From Acidimicrobiales bacterium (GTDB lineage Bacteria; Actinomycetota; Acidimicrobiia; Acidimicrobiales; Poriferisodalaceae): DNA of 9,403 bases. Positions 1 through 7,980 of the stretch are shown piece after piece (position 1 is the stretch's first letter; every line of letters starts with the position of its first letter). Where the stretch lies: assembly GCA_020439485.1 (NCBI GenBank), contig JAGQSP010000066.1, forward strand, positions 1 to 9,403, read 5' to 3'. The position numbers and the translations under genes are program-made. The notes beneath the pieces are model-generated. The model searched no databases and had not been told where the DNA came from. It saw nothing but the letters and a program-made list of their open reading frames with translations.

Positions 1-1
1 G

Positions 2-1408
2 GAAGGTGTCGAGGACATCCCCGGAGCGGCTTTGGCCGAGGGGATGCAGTGGGAGTGGGAGAGCTTCCCCGAGTACCTCGACGCGCTCGATCGCCGCCGG
101 TTTGCCGTGGACGTTTCCGCCTTGGTCGCGCACGGGCCCGTTCGTGCTTATGTGATGGGCGAACGGGGGGCTCGCAACGAGCCGGCCACCCCGGCCGAGA
201 TCGACCGCATGGCCCAGATCGTCGCCGAGGCCGTGCGCGCCGGCGCCAAGGGGTTTTCCACCAGCCGCACCATCGCCCACCGGGCCATGGACGGCGAACC
301 GGTGCCCGGCACCTTTGCTGCCGAGGACGAACTGTTCGCCCTTGCGCGAGCCGTCGACTCGACCGGCAAAGGCCTGGTCGAGGTGGCTCCTGCCGGGGTC
401 GCGGGCGAAGACATCGTTGCACCCGAACGTGAGATGGAATGGATGCTGCGACTGTCCAAGCAGATCAGCCGGCCCATCACATGGCTGATGCTCCAGAACC
501 TCGCCGCTCCCGACGATTGGCGCCAGTTCATGAGCCTGTCGGCCCAGGCTCAAAGCGAAGGGCACCTGGTGATCCCCCAGGTTGCCGGCCGGCCCTTTGG
601 TGTGTTGTTCGGCCTCCAAGGTCGCCATCGGTTCCGCGATTGTCCCTCGTTTGCTCCCCTGCTGGCTCTGGACCATCGGGCCCAGGCAGCGGCGATGCGC
701 TCTGGGGAGTTGAGGGCCGCTCTCATCGCCGAAGCCGCACGAATGGAAGCTGCTGCAATCGCCGACAATCCGGTGGCTGCGCTGATGTTGCGGGCGTTCG
801 ACCGGCTGTACGTGCTGGGCGACCCCGTCGACTACGAACCGACCCAGGCCGACTCGATCGCAGCGCGGGCAGCGGCTCGGGGAGTCGACCCCGCAGACGA
901 GTACTACGACCGCCTGCTCGATCGCGATGGCTCGGCCTTCATGCTGATGACGTTCCTGGGATACAGCCATGGCAACGGCGACGCGCTGTACGAGATGCTC
1001 AACCACCCGGCTGCCGTTCTGGGGCTGGCCGACGGTGGCGCCCACTCGAACTTCATCTGTGATGCGTCGACACCCACCTGGATGCTGACGCATTGGGCGC
1101 GCGACCGAACCCGAGGGCCGCGCCTCGAGCTGCCCTACGCGGTGAAGAAGATGACCTCTGACACCGCCAGACTGTTCGACTTCCACGACAGAGGCATCGT
1201 GGCGCCTGGAATGAAAGCCGATCTGAACGTCATCGACTTCGATGCACTGCGGCTGCACGAACCCAAGCTGGTGCACGACCTTCCTGCGGGTGGGTCGCGC
1301 CTGGTTCAGCCCGCGTCGGGATACGCCGCAACCATCGTCTCGGGGGTGGTCAGCCGAGCCGACGACGAGTTCACCGGCGAGCTGCCCGGTCGCCTCGTGC
1401 GCAGTTGA
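2..1408 (+). CDS. N-acyl-D-amino-acid deacylase-type amidohydrolase, 5' truncated by window edge
   Basis: Likely a cytoplasmic zinc amidohydrolase that hydrolyses N-acyl-D-amino acids (D-aminoacylase, COG3653/Amidohydrolase_3 type); the true substrate cannot be read from the sequence. The frame is open from base 2, so the gene begins outside the window; 468 residues plus TGA are visible. The visible start carries VEDIPG followed by WESFPEYLDAL, then AHGPVRAYVMGERG, all typical of this family just after its N-terminal third. Near the C-terminal end LADGGAH (Asp codon at 1031, visible residue 344) matches the conserved catalytic/metal Asp segment. The protein ends in the family-typical GELPGRLVR tail. 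By comparison with usual lengths of about 550-580 residues, roughly 100 N-terminal residues are missing, including the HxH metal motif, so activity cannot be judged here. A 68-nt gap separates it from the ABC genes, which appear to have their own promoter. The family assignment is firm; the D-amino-acid specificity is inferred. Confidence 0.88.
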   Translation, partial: EGVEDIPGAALAEGMQWEWESFPEYLDALDRRRFAVDVSALVAHGPVRAYVMGERGARNEPATPAEIDRMAQIVAEAVRAGAKGFSTSRTIAHRAMDGEPVPGTFAAEDELFALARAVDSTGKGLVEVAPAGVAGEDIVAPEREMEWMLRLSKQISRPITWLMLQNLAAPDDWRQFMSLSAQAQSEGHLVIPQVAGRPFGVLFGLQGRHRFRDCPSFAPLLALDHRAQAAAMRSGELRAALIAEAARMEAAAIADNPVAALMLRAFDRLYVLGDPVDYEPTQADSIAARAAARGVDPADEYYDRLLDRDGSAFMLMTFLGYSHGNGDALYEMLNHPAAVLGLADGGAHSNFICDASTPTWMLTHWARDRTRGPRLELPYAVKKMTSDTARLFDFHDRGIVAPGMKADLNVIDFDALRLHEPKLVHDLPAGGSRLVQPASGYAATIVSGVVSRADDEFTGELPGRLVRS

Positions 1409-1421
1409 CCCGGCGCCGGGT
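1408..1421. repeat. 14-nt perfect palindrome overlapping the deacylase stop codon
   Basis: ACCCGGCGCCGGGT reads identically on both strands and begins on the last base of the TGA stop. As RNA it could fold only as a short hairpin (5-bp G+C-rich stem, 4-nt loop) and no U-tract follows. It could be a weak terminator or RNA-stabilising hairpin, an operator-like dyad upstream of the ABC genes, or simply chance in G+C-rich DNA. Confidence 0.3.
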
Positions 1422-1462
1422 AACCGTTCTCTAAATCGGCGCCTCACCGGCGCGCCAGGGCG

Positions 1463-1468
1463 TACCGT
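1463..1468 (+). promoter_or_regulatory. Putative -10 element (TACCGT) of a leaderless promoter for the ABC genes
   Basis: TACCGT fits the actinobacterial -10 pattern TAnnnT and lies 8 nt before the GTG at 1477. No Shine-Dalgarno-like purine run lies in the 15 nt before that GTG and no convincing -35 box is visible. Transcription would begin at or very near the start codon, giving a leaderless mRNA. The same geometry recurs at three other gene starts in this window. Confidence 0.45.
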
Positions 1469-1476
1469 CTTTCGCT

Positions 1477-3231
1477 GTGGAAGAGGGCGCCCCGATACGC
1501 AACGGTCTCAAGCTGGTGGCCGGGTATGCGCGCGCCCACCCGTGGCCCCTCACCGTCGCCATCGTGGGCTCGGTCGTGTACGCCATCGGCTCGGTGCTGT
1601 CGGCCTCGGCTCTGGGCTGGGCCATGGACCATGCCCTCATCCCGCTCTACGAGGGGGGCACGGTCCAGATGTGGGCCGCCATCGCCCTGATATTGGGGGT
1701 TATGGTCGGCCGCACGGCCGGCGTCATAGTCAGGCGCTATTACGCCGGAATGACTGCGGCACGTTCAGTCGCCGACCTCCAGAAGGGTGTGGCAAGACGG
1801 CTGGTGCTGATGCCGCTAGACCGGGTTCGCAGCCAATCGCCCGGCGACCTCTTGGCTCGGATGGACGCCGACGCCCATGCCGCAGCCGATGTGCTTCATC
1901 CGCTGCCGTTCAGCATCGGGGTCGTCAGCATGTTGCTGTTCGCCACCGTCAGCCTGGCCTTCCTGGATCTCCCCCTGTTGCTTGCAACGGTCGGGCTGTT
2001 GCCCATCGTGGCGGGCACCAGCATCGCAAGCGCCACCCTTCTCGAGAAGCCCACCGGCGCCGAACGGGCGGCCAACGCCGCCATGACCGCGGCGGCCACC
2101 GAGATAATCGCAGGCAGCCAGGTGATAAAGACCTTGGGCCGCGAAGACGCAGAGATGGACCGCTTCGCGGCCCTGGTCGACGAGCACCGCAGGACCCGGG
2201 TGAAGGTGCGCACGTTTCACGCCTTCGTCGCCAACATCTTGAGCTTCGTGCCCGAGATGGCGATGGTGTTGATCGTGCTGGTCGGCAGCCAGCGGGTCAC
2301 CAGCGGAGAGCTAGAGGCCGGCGGGCTGGTGCAGGCGGTGGCTCTGTTCGGCGTGCTCGCCTTCCCGCTTCAAGTAATCGGATTCTTCTTGAGCGACCTT
2401 CCGGTGTCGGTGGTCGGTCGCAGACGCGTCAACCAGATACTCGAAGAGCCCGACGACCCGCTGCGAGTCAGGTCGACGGCTGCCGCTCACGAGCACCTGC
2501 CTGCAGGGCCTCTGGCGGTGGTGTTTCGCGGTGTCCAGGTCGGCGAACCCGGCAGGCTGCGGCTGCGGGGCGTCGACCTGGCCGTCGCCGCAGGCGAGAC
2601 CTTGGCCCTGGTGGGCCCGACCGCCGGCGGCAAGTCGACAGTGCTGGCCGCCGTTGCCCGACTCACCGACATCCACGCAGGCTCGGTCGAGATAGGTGGG
2701 GTGCCCATCGACTCGATCGACGACCAGGACCTGCGCACCAGGGTGACGTTGGCTTCTCAGCAGGCGATGCTGCAGACGGGCACCATCCTCGACAACGCCG
2801 ACTTCGGGCGCGGCCGCGACCGAAGCGAAACCGAGCGCTCGCTCGAGGCGGCCGGTGCCCAAGATCTGGCCACCGATCTGCCGCACGGCTACGACACGGT
2901 CGTTGGCGAGAGGGGCGTCACCTTGTCGGGCGGTCAACGCCAACGGGTGGCGCTGGCCAGGGCCTTGGCCGGCGACCCCGGCCTGGTGTTGCTGGACGAT
3001 GCCACATCGGCAGTGGACCCTGCCCTCGAAGAGCAGATCATCGCCAGGTTGGCTGCGCAGCCCACCACGGTGATCATGGTCACCCACCGTGTGGCAGCGA
3101 TGGCCGCCGCCGACCGGGTCGCCCTGATGGTCGACGGCAGGATCGAAGCCTCGGGCACCCACGCCGAAATGCTCGGCAACGAAACCTATCGGCGCCTGGT
3201 CGAGGCCTACCGAGCCGCGGAGATCTCATGA
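1477..3231 (+). CDS. ABC exporter half-transporter, degenerate-site subunit (TMD-NBD)
   Basis: A 584-residue inner-membrane protein with an N-terminal six-helix export domain (hydrophobic stretches near residues 22-44, 66-84, 143-183, 248-275 and 287-310) fused to a C-terminal nucleotide-binding domain. This is the type IV (MsbA/LmrCD/TM287-288-like) exporter fold. NBD motifs: Walker A GPTAGGKST at 380-388, Q-loop Gln428, a canonical LSGGQ signature at 483-487, Walker B LVLLDD at 503-508, and H-loop His537. Two departures stand out. The catalytic Glu after Walker B is Asp508, and the usual fourth-position Gly of the P-loop is Ala383. With a good signature but a weak Walker B, this looks like the degenerate-site half of a heterodimer whose partner is the next gene (ATGA overlap). 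The GTG start at 1477 was chosen because the protein then begins at normal family length and a TACCGT box sits 8 nt upstream. The exported substrate (drug, lipid or peptide) is unknown. Confidence 0.94.
   Translation: MEEGAPIRNGLKLVAGYARAHPWPLTVAIVGSVVYAIGSVLSASALGWAMDHALIPLYEGGTVQMWAAIALILGVMVGRTAGVIVRRYYAGMTAARSVADLQKGVARRLVLMPLDRVRSQSPGDLLARMDADAHAAADVLHPLPFSIGVVSMLLFATVSLAFLDLPLLLATVGLLPIVAGTSIASATLLEKPTGAERAANAAMTAAATEIIAGSQVIKTLGREDAEMDRFAALVDEHRRTRVKVRTFHAFVANILSFVPEMAMVLIVLVGSQRVTSGELEAGGLVQAVALFGVLAFPLQVIGFFLSDLPVSVVGRRRVNQILEEPDDPLRVRSTAAAHEHLPAGPLAVVFRGVQVGEPGRLRLRGVDLAVAAGETLALVGPTAGGKSTVLAAVARLTDIHAGSVEIGGVPIDSIDDQDLRTRVTLASQQAMLQTGTILDNADFGRGRDRSETERSLEAAGAQDLATDLPHGYDTVVGERGVTLSGGQRQRVALARALAGDPGLVLLDDATSAVDPALEEQIIARLAAQPTTVIMVTHRVAAMAAADRVALMVDGRIEASGTHAEMLGNETYRRLVEAYRAAEIS
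3219..3231 (+). promoter_or_regulatory. Shine-Dalgarno GGAG and ATGA start/stop overlap coupling the two ABC genes
   Basis: GGAG at 3219-3222 lies 5 nt before the ATG at 3228, and that ATG shares ATGA with the TGA of the upstream ABC gene. This is the only start in the window with a clear Shine-Dalgarno sequence, as expected of an internal gene in an operon. It implies translational coupling and near-equal production of the two half-transporters. Confidence 0.75.
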
Positions 3232-5000
3232 CCGACGAGACCTCACAGACCAGGCCCAGCGCCTTCGACATCATTCGCCAGGGCCTGGCGATGACACCAG
3301 AGTTCAGGCGCGTCATCTGGGCGATGATCGGCGCGGGCGTTCTGCTCGGCCTGGGCCGCATTTCGGTGCCGATCCTGTTCCAGCGCATCATCGATCAGGG
3401 TCTGCTGACCGAAGACGGGATCGATCGCTCGACCCTGTATCGCCTGGCGGCTATCACCGCCGCCGTTGTGGTGGTGGTGTCGGCCATGTCGCTGATCACC
3501 GAACTGGTCATGGTGCGCGTCGCCGAACGTGCGCTGGCCAACCTGCGCACCGTTGTGCTGCGCCGGGCGCTGGACCTGTCGCTGGCCGAGCACGGCCAGG
3601 CCCGCCAGGGTGACCTGGTGTCGCGCACCACGGGCGACCTCGAGACCCTCACCAAGTTCCTCGACTGGGGCGCATGGAGTTGGCTGGTGGCTTCGACCAT
3701 CGCTCTCACTGCTGCCATAGCGATGCTGGTCTACTCGTGGCTGCTGGCGATAGTGGCTCTGATCACGATGGCTGCGATGATTCCGCTGTTGAGGGCCATT
3801 CAGCGCCGTCAGCAGGTGGGCTATGGGGTGGTCCGCGACCGCACCGGCGACCTGCTCGGAGACTCGACCGAGGTCATCTCCGGCGCCGAGGTGGTGCGCG
3901 CCTTTGGCCGTCAACAAGACGCCATCGCCCGTATCGACACCGACATCGATGCCGCGTACGAAGCACAGGTTCGGGTCAATCGGCCCAGCTCGTTGCTATT
4001 CACCATCTCCGATGTGTTCGGCACACTCGCGGTGTCGGCGGTGCTGCTGGTGGTCGTGTGGCTCGGGGTTGCCGACGCTCCCGAGCTGGGAACCGTCGTG
4101 GCCATGCTGTTCCTGATCCAGATCATCTTGACCCCGGTCGCCGAACTGACCGAGGTCATCGACCAGACTTCGCTGGCCTTGGCGGGCTGGAACCGAGCAA
4201 TCGAGCTGGCCTCGCGCCCCCAGGCTCTCCCCGACCCGACCGATCCGGTGCCCGTTCCTCACGGACCCCTCTCGGTCGAACTCGACCAAGTCACGTTCGC
4301 CTACGACGAACACACCGTCATCTCCGAAGTGTCTGTCTCCATCGCCCCTGGAACGGCCGTAGCACTGGTCGGTTCGACCGGATCGGGAAAGACCACCCTG
4401 GCCCGTCTGCTGTGCCGCCTCGCCGACCCCGTCGAGGGTGCCGTCAGGCTGGGCGGCGTAGACCTGCGCAACATGTCCGGACCAGACCGCCGCCGGGCTG
4501 TTCGAATGGTTCCCCAAGACGGCTTCTTGTTCGCCACGACCGTTCTGGACAACATCTTGCGGGGCCGAGCTGGTGCCACACGAGCCGACGCCGAAGCTGC
4601 GATCGAGACGCTGGGGTTGGGCGACTGGATCGCCGGCCTGCCACAAGGACTCGACACCCAGGTGGCCGCCGGCGGTGACGGCCTGTCGGTGGGCGAGCGT
4701 CAACTGGTGGCGATTGTGCGCGCTGCTCTGGCCGACCCGGGCCTGTTGATCCTCGACGAGGCCACCTCATCGCTCGACCCGTCGACAGAGCTGGCGATGA
4801 GCCGGGCCCTCGAACACATTCAGCGAGGCCGAACCACCGTGACGGTTGCCCACCGCCTCTCGACCGCGGAACGCGCAGATCTGGTCGTGTTGCTTGATCA
4901 TGGACGCTTGCTGGAGGTGGGTTCGCACCAGGAGCTCATGTCCAAAGGTGGTGCCTATGCGGCCCTACACGCCGCCTGGACCCGCGGCGTGGCGACCTGA
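3228..5000 (+). CDS. ABC exporter half-transporter, catalytic-site subunit (TMD-NBD)
   Basis: A 590-residue partner of the preceding half-transporter, with the same layout: a six-helix membrane domain (hydrophobic stretches near 29-52, 71-94, 145-185 and 255-305) followed by an ATPase domain. Motifs: canonical Walker A GSTGSGKTT at 382-390 (Lys388), Q-loop VPQD with Gln430, Walker B LLILDE with Asp510 and catalytic Glu511, and H-loop His542. Its signature is not LSGGQ but LSVGE at 486-490. Its intact Walker A/B would therefore pair with the LSGGQ of the upstream subunit to form the hydrolytic ATP site. Its own altered signature would face the upstream subunit's altered Walker motifs. This reciprocal arrangement is known from heterodimeric exporters such as TM287/288, LmrCD and BmrCD. 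The start ATG at 3228 is supported by GGAG 5 nt upstream and by the ATGA overlap. The same frame stays open far upstream across the previous gene, but that part is an out-of-frame shadow. Substrate unknown. Confidence 0.95.
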   Translation: MTDETSQTRPSAFDIIRQGLAMTPEFRRVIWAMIGAGVLLGLGRISVPILFQRIIDQGLLTEDGIDRSTLYRLAAITAAVVVVVSAMSLITELVMVRVAERALANLRTVVLRRALDLSLAEHGQARQGDLVSRTTGDLETLTKFLDWGAWSWLVASTIALTAAIAMLVYSWLLAIVALITMAAMIPLLRAIQRRQQVGYGVVRDRTGDLLGDSTEVISGAEVVRAFGRQQDAIARIDTDIDAAYEAQVRVNRPSSLLFTISDVFGTLAVSAVLLVVVWLGVADAPELGTVVAMLFLIQIILTPVAELTEVIDQTSLALAGWNRAIELASRPQALPDPTDPVPVPHGPLSVELDQVTFAYDEHTVISEVSVSIAPGTAVALVGSTGSGKTTLARLLCRLADPVEGAVRLGGVDLRNMSGPDRRRAVRMVPQDGFLFATTVLDNILRGRAGATRADAEAAIETLGLGDWIAGLPQGLDTQVAAGGDGLSVGERQLVAIVRAALADPGLLILDEATSSLDPSTELAMSRALEHIQRGRTTVTVAHRLSTAERADLVVLLDHGRLLEVGSHQELMSKGGAYAALHAAWTRGVAT

Positions 5001-5029
5001 CGATTGGGTGTAGGTGCATCGCCATGGGC

Positions 5030-5035
5030 CACAAT
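5030..5035 (+). promoter_or_regulatory. Putative -10 element (CACAAT) before the second amidohydrolase
   Basis: CACAAT matches four of six bases of TATAAT and lies 7 nt before the ATG at 5043, in a 42-nt gap after the ABC genes. No Shine-Dalgarno sequence is present. It is the weakest match of the four start-proximal hexamers because its first base is C, not T. Confidence 0.35.
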
Positions 5036-5042
5036 TGGCGCC

Positions 5043-6242
5043 ATGGCCTACATCGAAGGACGCGTAGTTCACGACGCCGACGCACACATCATGGAAACCC
5101 CCGACTGGGTCCGCCAACACGCCGATCCGTCGATCCGTGAACTCATCAAGCTGCCCGGCTACACCAACGAACTGCGCCAGACCGGCGACAATGACGAACA
5201 GCTCGCCAACATCGCGGCGGCGTTCGACAAGATCGTTCAAAAGCACCGGTCAGACGAGTATCGAGCCAAGTTCGACGAAGAGGTGATGCACCTCAAGAAC
5301 TTCGCCGGGCCTGGCACCTTCATCGCCGAAGACCGGCCCGCTGTGCTGGATGCGATCGGTGTCAGCTCGCAGCTGGTGTTCAACACCTTCCACAACCGGG
5401 CGTTGCGAGACTGGGAACACTCGGGAAACCTCGAGCTCGCGTACGGGGGTGCCCGCGCACACAACCGGGCCATGGCCGAGTTCTGTGGGGTCGACCGACG
5501 CCTGCTCTCGACGTTGTATGTGCCTCTGGCCGACTTCGACCTCGCCGCAGAAATGGCGGGCGAGTGCATAGAGATGGGCGCGGGCGCACTGCTGATCCAG
5601 TCCGGCTGCCCTGCAGGCCACTCGCCCAGTCACCGCGGACTCGACCGGGTGTGGGCGCAGGCCCAGGAAGCCGGCATACCGGTGGTGTTCCACGTCGGCG
5701 GCACCGACGACCTGCTCGACGCCAACTACTTCAACAACGGCCTGCCCATCCCACCCGATTTCCACGGCGGCGACGAGAACTTCCGCTCGGTCGACTACAT
5801 GGCCATCCCCCACCAGATCGAAACCACCCTGGCCACACTGATCTTCGACGGCGTGCTCGAGCGGTTCCCGAACCTCAAGTGGGGCGTCATAGAGCAGGGC
5901 TGCTCGTGGGTGCCGTCGTGGATCAAGTACATGGAGTCGGCGTTCGAGGCCTTCCACCGCCACGAGGATCGGCTGCAGGCGCTGTCGCTTCGCCCCACCG
6001 AGTACGTGGAACGCCAGGTGCGGGTGACGCCCTACCCCACCGAGGACGTCGGCTGGGTCACCGATCAGATCGGCCCCGACATCTTGATGTTCAACACCGA
6101 CTATCCCCACGTCGAAGGCGGCCGGCGTCCCTACGAGAGGTTTGAGAAGAGTCTTGGCGATCGCTCGGAAGAGATCCGCGAGAAGTTCTACAGCCTGAAC
6201 ATGCTCGACCTGATGGGCAACGCCCTGGCCCCGGTGGGCTGA
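5043..6242 (+). CDS. Metal-dependent amidohydrolase, Amidohydrolase_2 / ACMSD-like family
   Basis: A 399-residue, probably cytoplasmic TIM-barrel hydrolase or decarboxylase of the Amidohydrolase_2 family (COG2159); no signal peptide or membrane segment is visible. The N terminus has HDADAHIMETPDW with the metal motif in Asp-x-His form (Asp13, His15). A second His ligand lies in VFHVGG (His217), and the late barrel motif NTDYPHVEGG supplies Asp353 and His356. These match the family pattern, in which the first pair is HxH in ACMSD itself and DxDxH in many actinobacterial relatives. An acidic and Lys/Arg-rich segment at about residues 40-80 is an insertion relative to short ACMSD-type proteins. 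The start at 5043 is preferred over an in-frame TTG at 5004, because the 13 extra residues are not family-like and the -10-like box would then lie inside the gene. Relatives act in aromatic-compound breakdown, but the substrate here is unknown. The TGA stop is followed by C, and the same frame then stays open to 6456. Confidence 0.88.
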   Translation: MAYIEGRVVHDADAHIMETPDWVRQHADPSIRELIKLPGYTNELRQTGDNDEQLANIAAAFDKIVQKHRSDEYRAKFDEEVMHLKNFAGPGTFIAEDRPAVLDAIGVSSQLVFNTFHNRALRDWEHSGNLELAYGGARAHNRAMAEFCGVDRRLLSTLYVPLADFDLAAEMAGECIEMGAGALLIQSGCPAGHSPSHRGLDRVWAQAQEAGIPVVFHVGGTDDLLDANYFNNGLPIPPDFHGGDENFRSVDYMAIPHQIETTLATLIFDGVLERFPNLKWGVIEQGCSWVPSWIKYMESAFEAFHRHEDRLQALSLRPTEYVERQVRVTPYPTEDVGWVTDQIGPDILMFNTDYPHVEGGRRPYERFEKSLGDRSEEIREKFYSLNMLDLMGNALAPVG

Positions 6243-6458
6243 CACGGTCCGCGGTGTGAGACGCGACCGCGTACGCACCCTGATGTTGGGGCGGGCGGTG
6301 GTTCGATCATCGCCGGTTCGGCCGTGGTTTCGATCGATGGTCGGATCATCTCGCTGGAAGCCGCCAACAGCTTCGGTCGCCTGACATGTCGACTGAGCTG
6401 GAAGGCCGGGTTCGAGGGTGTCGAGATCAGCATCACACCGGCCGCCCAGCAGGCCTGA
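6243..6458 (+). other. Coding-like open frame behind the amidohydrolase stop (possible small gene or relic)
   Basis: After the TGA at 6240 the same frame continues for 71 codons to a TGA at 6456-6458. The first ~19 codons look non-coding. From about 6300 the composition becomes gene-like: by hand count 40 of 52 codons end in G or C, with second positions clearly poorer. It reads as an ordinary soluble segment with pieces such as VVSIDGRIISLEA and GFEGVEISITP. The only plausible in-frame start is GTG at 6324 (44 residues), with no Shine-Dalgarno sequence or -10 box before it. I do not recognise the peptide. It could be a small protein, the 3' remnant of a lost gene, a rarely used read-through tail, or chance in G+C-rich DNA. 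Confidence 0.25.
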
Positions 6459-6513
6459 CATCGGCGCTGGGCACCGCCTGTGTGCCTTCAGGGTCCTCTC
6501 AGGTTGGGGTCGC

Positions 6514-6519
6514 TACCTT
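6514..6519 (+). promoter_or_regulatory. Putative -10 element (TACCTT) of a leaderless promoter for the flavocytochrome gene
   Basis: TACCTT fits TAnnnT and ends 8 nt before the ATG at 6528, the same geometry as at 1463. No Shine-Dalgarno sequence is close to the ATG; the nearest purine run (6506-6509) is 18 nt or more upstream. This box is the main reason for choosing 6528 over the in-frame GTG at 6480. Confidence 0.5.
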
Positions 6520-6527
6520 CGACGATC

Positions 6528-7980
6528 ATGCTCACCCAAACCAAGCCAACGACCTGGCGCGATCAGTTGACCAAGCTCGGCCGAGCGATGGTCGGTTCGG
6601 TCGGTGACTGGACGCCCCGCCTGCCGAAGTTCACATCGCTGCGACCTTCGATGTCGTGGATCGGGCCGTTGGCCATGCTGGCATCGACGCTTGTGGGATG
6701 GTTCGCGTTCTCAGGCGCGCAGGGCGAACACGGCAGCTCGGTGGCCTTCGGGTTGTTCATCGGTTCGGTTTCGATCGTGTTGATGGCCTGGAGTTTCGTG
6801 CTGGCGGTACGCATCCGCCTGCTGGAGCCCCTGTTCGGCGGCCTCGATCGCATGTACAAGGCCCACCGATGGGCCGGTACCGCGGCGGTGGTGGCGATGT
6901 TCCTGCACACCCAGGTCGACGCCGAGATCGAAGGCGGAATTCGCGGTGCATCGAGGGCTCTGGCGAACTCGGCTGAGGACCTGGCTAGCGTGGCCCAATA
7001 TCTGCTCTACGCCCTGGTCGGCATCAGCTTGCTGAGGGTCATCCCGTACCGCTGGTGGCGCCAAACGCACAAGCTGTTGGGAATACCGTTCCTGTTTGCC
7101 TCGGCCCACTTCTTCACGGCCCAGAAGCCCTATGCCAACAGCTCTGGTTGGGGTCGCTACTTCGCCGTCGTGATGATTGCAGGAGCCCTCGCTTGGATCT
7201 GGAGGGTGGTGGGGCGCGACGGCATCGCACGCGGCAGCCGGTATCGCGTCCTCTCGCAGCAGGTCAGCGGCTCTACGACCGAGTTGACGTTGGCCCCCCA
7301 GGATCGTCGGATCGAGTTTCGGCCTGGCCAGTTCGCCTCGGTCAAGATCGCGGCGCGCACCATGGCCGAGCCCCACATGTTCAGCATCGCGTCGTCGCCC
7401 GACGACGATCAGCTGGTGTTTCACATCCGGGCGCTCGGCGACTGGAGCGATCGGCTGCTGCACACCGACGTGGTCGGCGAGACGGTTTGGGTCGAGGGCC
7501 CATACGGTCGGTTCAGGCCGCTGCCCGACAACGACAGCGCCGGCATCGTGTGGGTTGCCGGCGGCGTCGGCATCACGCCGTTCCTTTCGGCCGTCGCGTC
7601 GCTGAAGCCCGGCGACATTCGACCCCTGCTGATCTATTGCGTTCGCAACCCCGACGACGCCGTGGGCATCGACCAGCTCGAGCACGCCGCCGCCCAAGGG
7701 CTGATACGACTGGAGCTGTTCGTGTCGAGCCACCGCGGCAGGCTCGACTCCGAGGTCCTGGCCGGCATGGTCGGTGGGTCGCTGGAAGGTACCCACGTCG
7801 CCGTCTGCGGCCCGCAAGGGCTGATCGACACGGTCGAGTCGACCGCCCACACCATGGGCGCAGCGTCGATCGCCACCGAAGACTTCGACATCAGATCGGG
7901 CGTTGGCCCGGAGGTGTCGCGCGAGTTCGCCCAGTTGGTTGACGCCGTCGGGTCGCCGAGGCGTCCGTACACTCCAGGGC

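Noticed and set aside
1242..3227. Long upstream extension of the second ABC gene frame
   Set aside because: It overlaps the deacylase and first ABC gene out of frame and is Arg/Pro/Gly-rich nonsense; the real start is ATG 3228 with GGAG and ATGA overlap.
5004..5042. Earlier TTG start for the Amidohydrolase_2 gene
   Set aside because: It would add 13 residues not seen in the family, has no ribosome site, and covers the -10-like box.
5250..6461. 403-codon open frame on the minus strand
   Set aside because: It is antisense to the Amidohydrolase_2 gene; no family motif, and the + strand product has a complete metal site.
6470..6486. Possible hairpin GGCAC / GTGCC with 7-nt loop upstream of the flavocytochrome promoter
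   Set aside because: Only a 5-bp stem with no U-tract; not distinguishable from chance in this composition.
6480..6527. Earlier GTG start for the flavocytochrome gene
   Set aside because: The 16 added residues look non-coding and would place the TACCTT promoter-like box within the gene; ATG 6528 is better supported.
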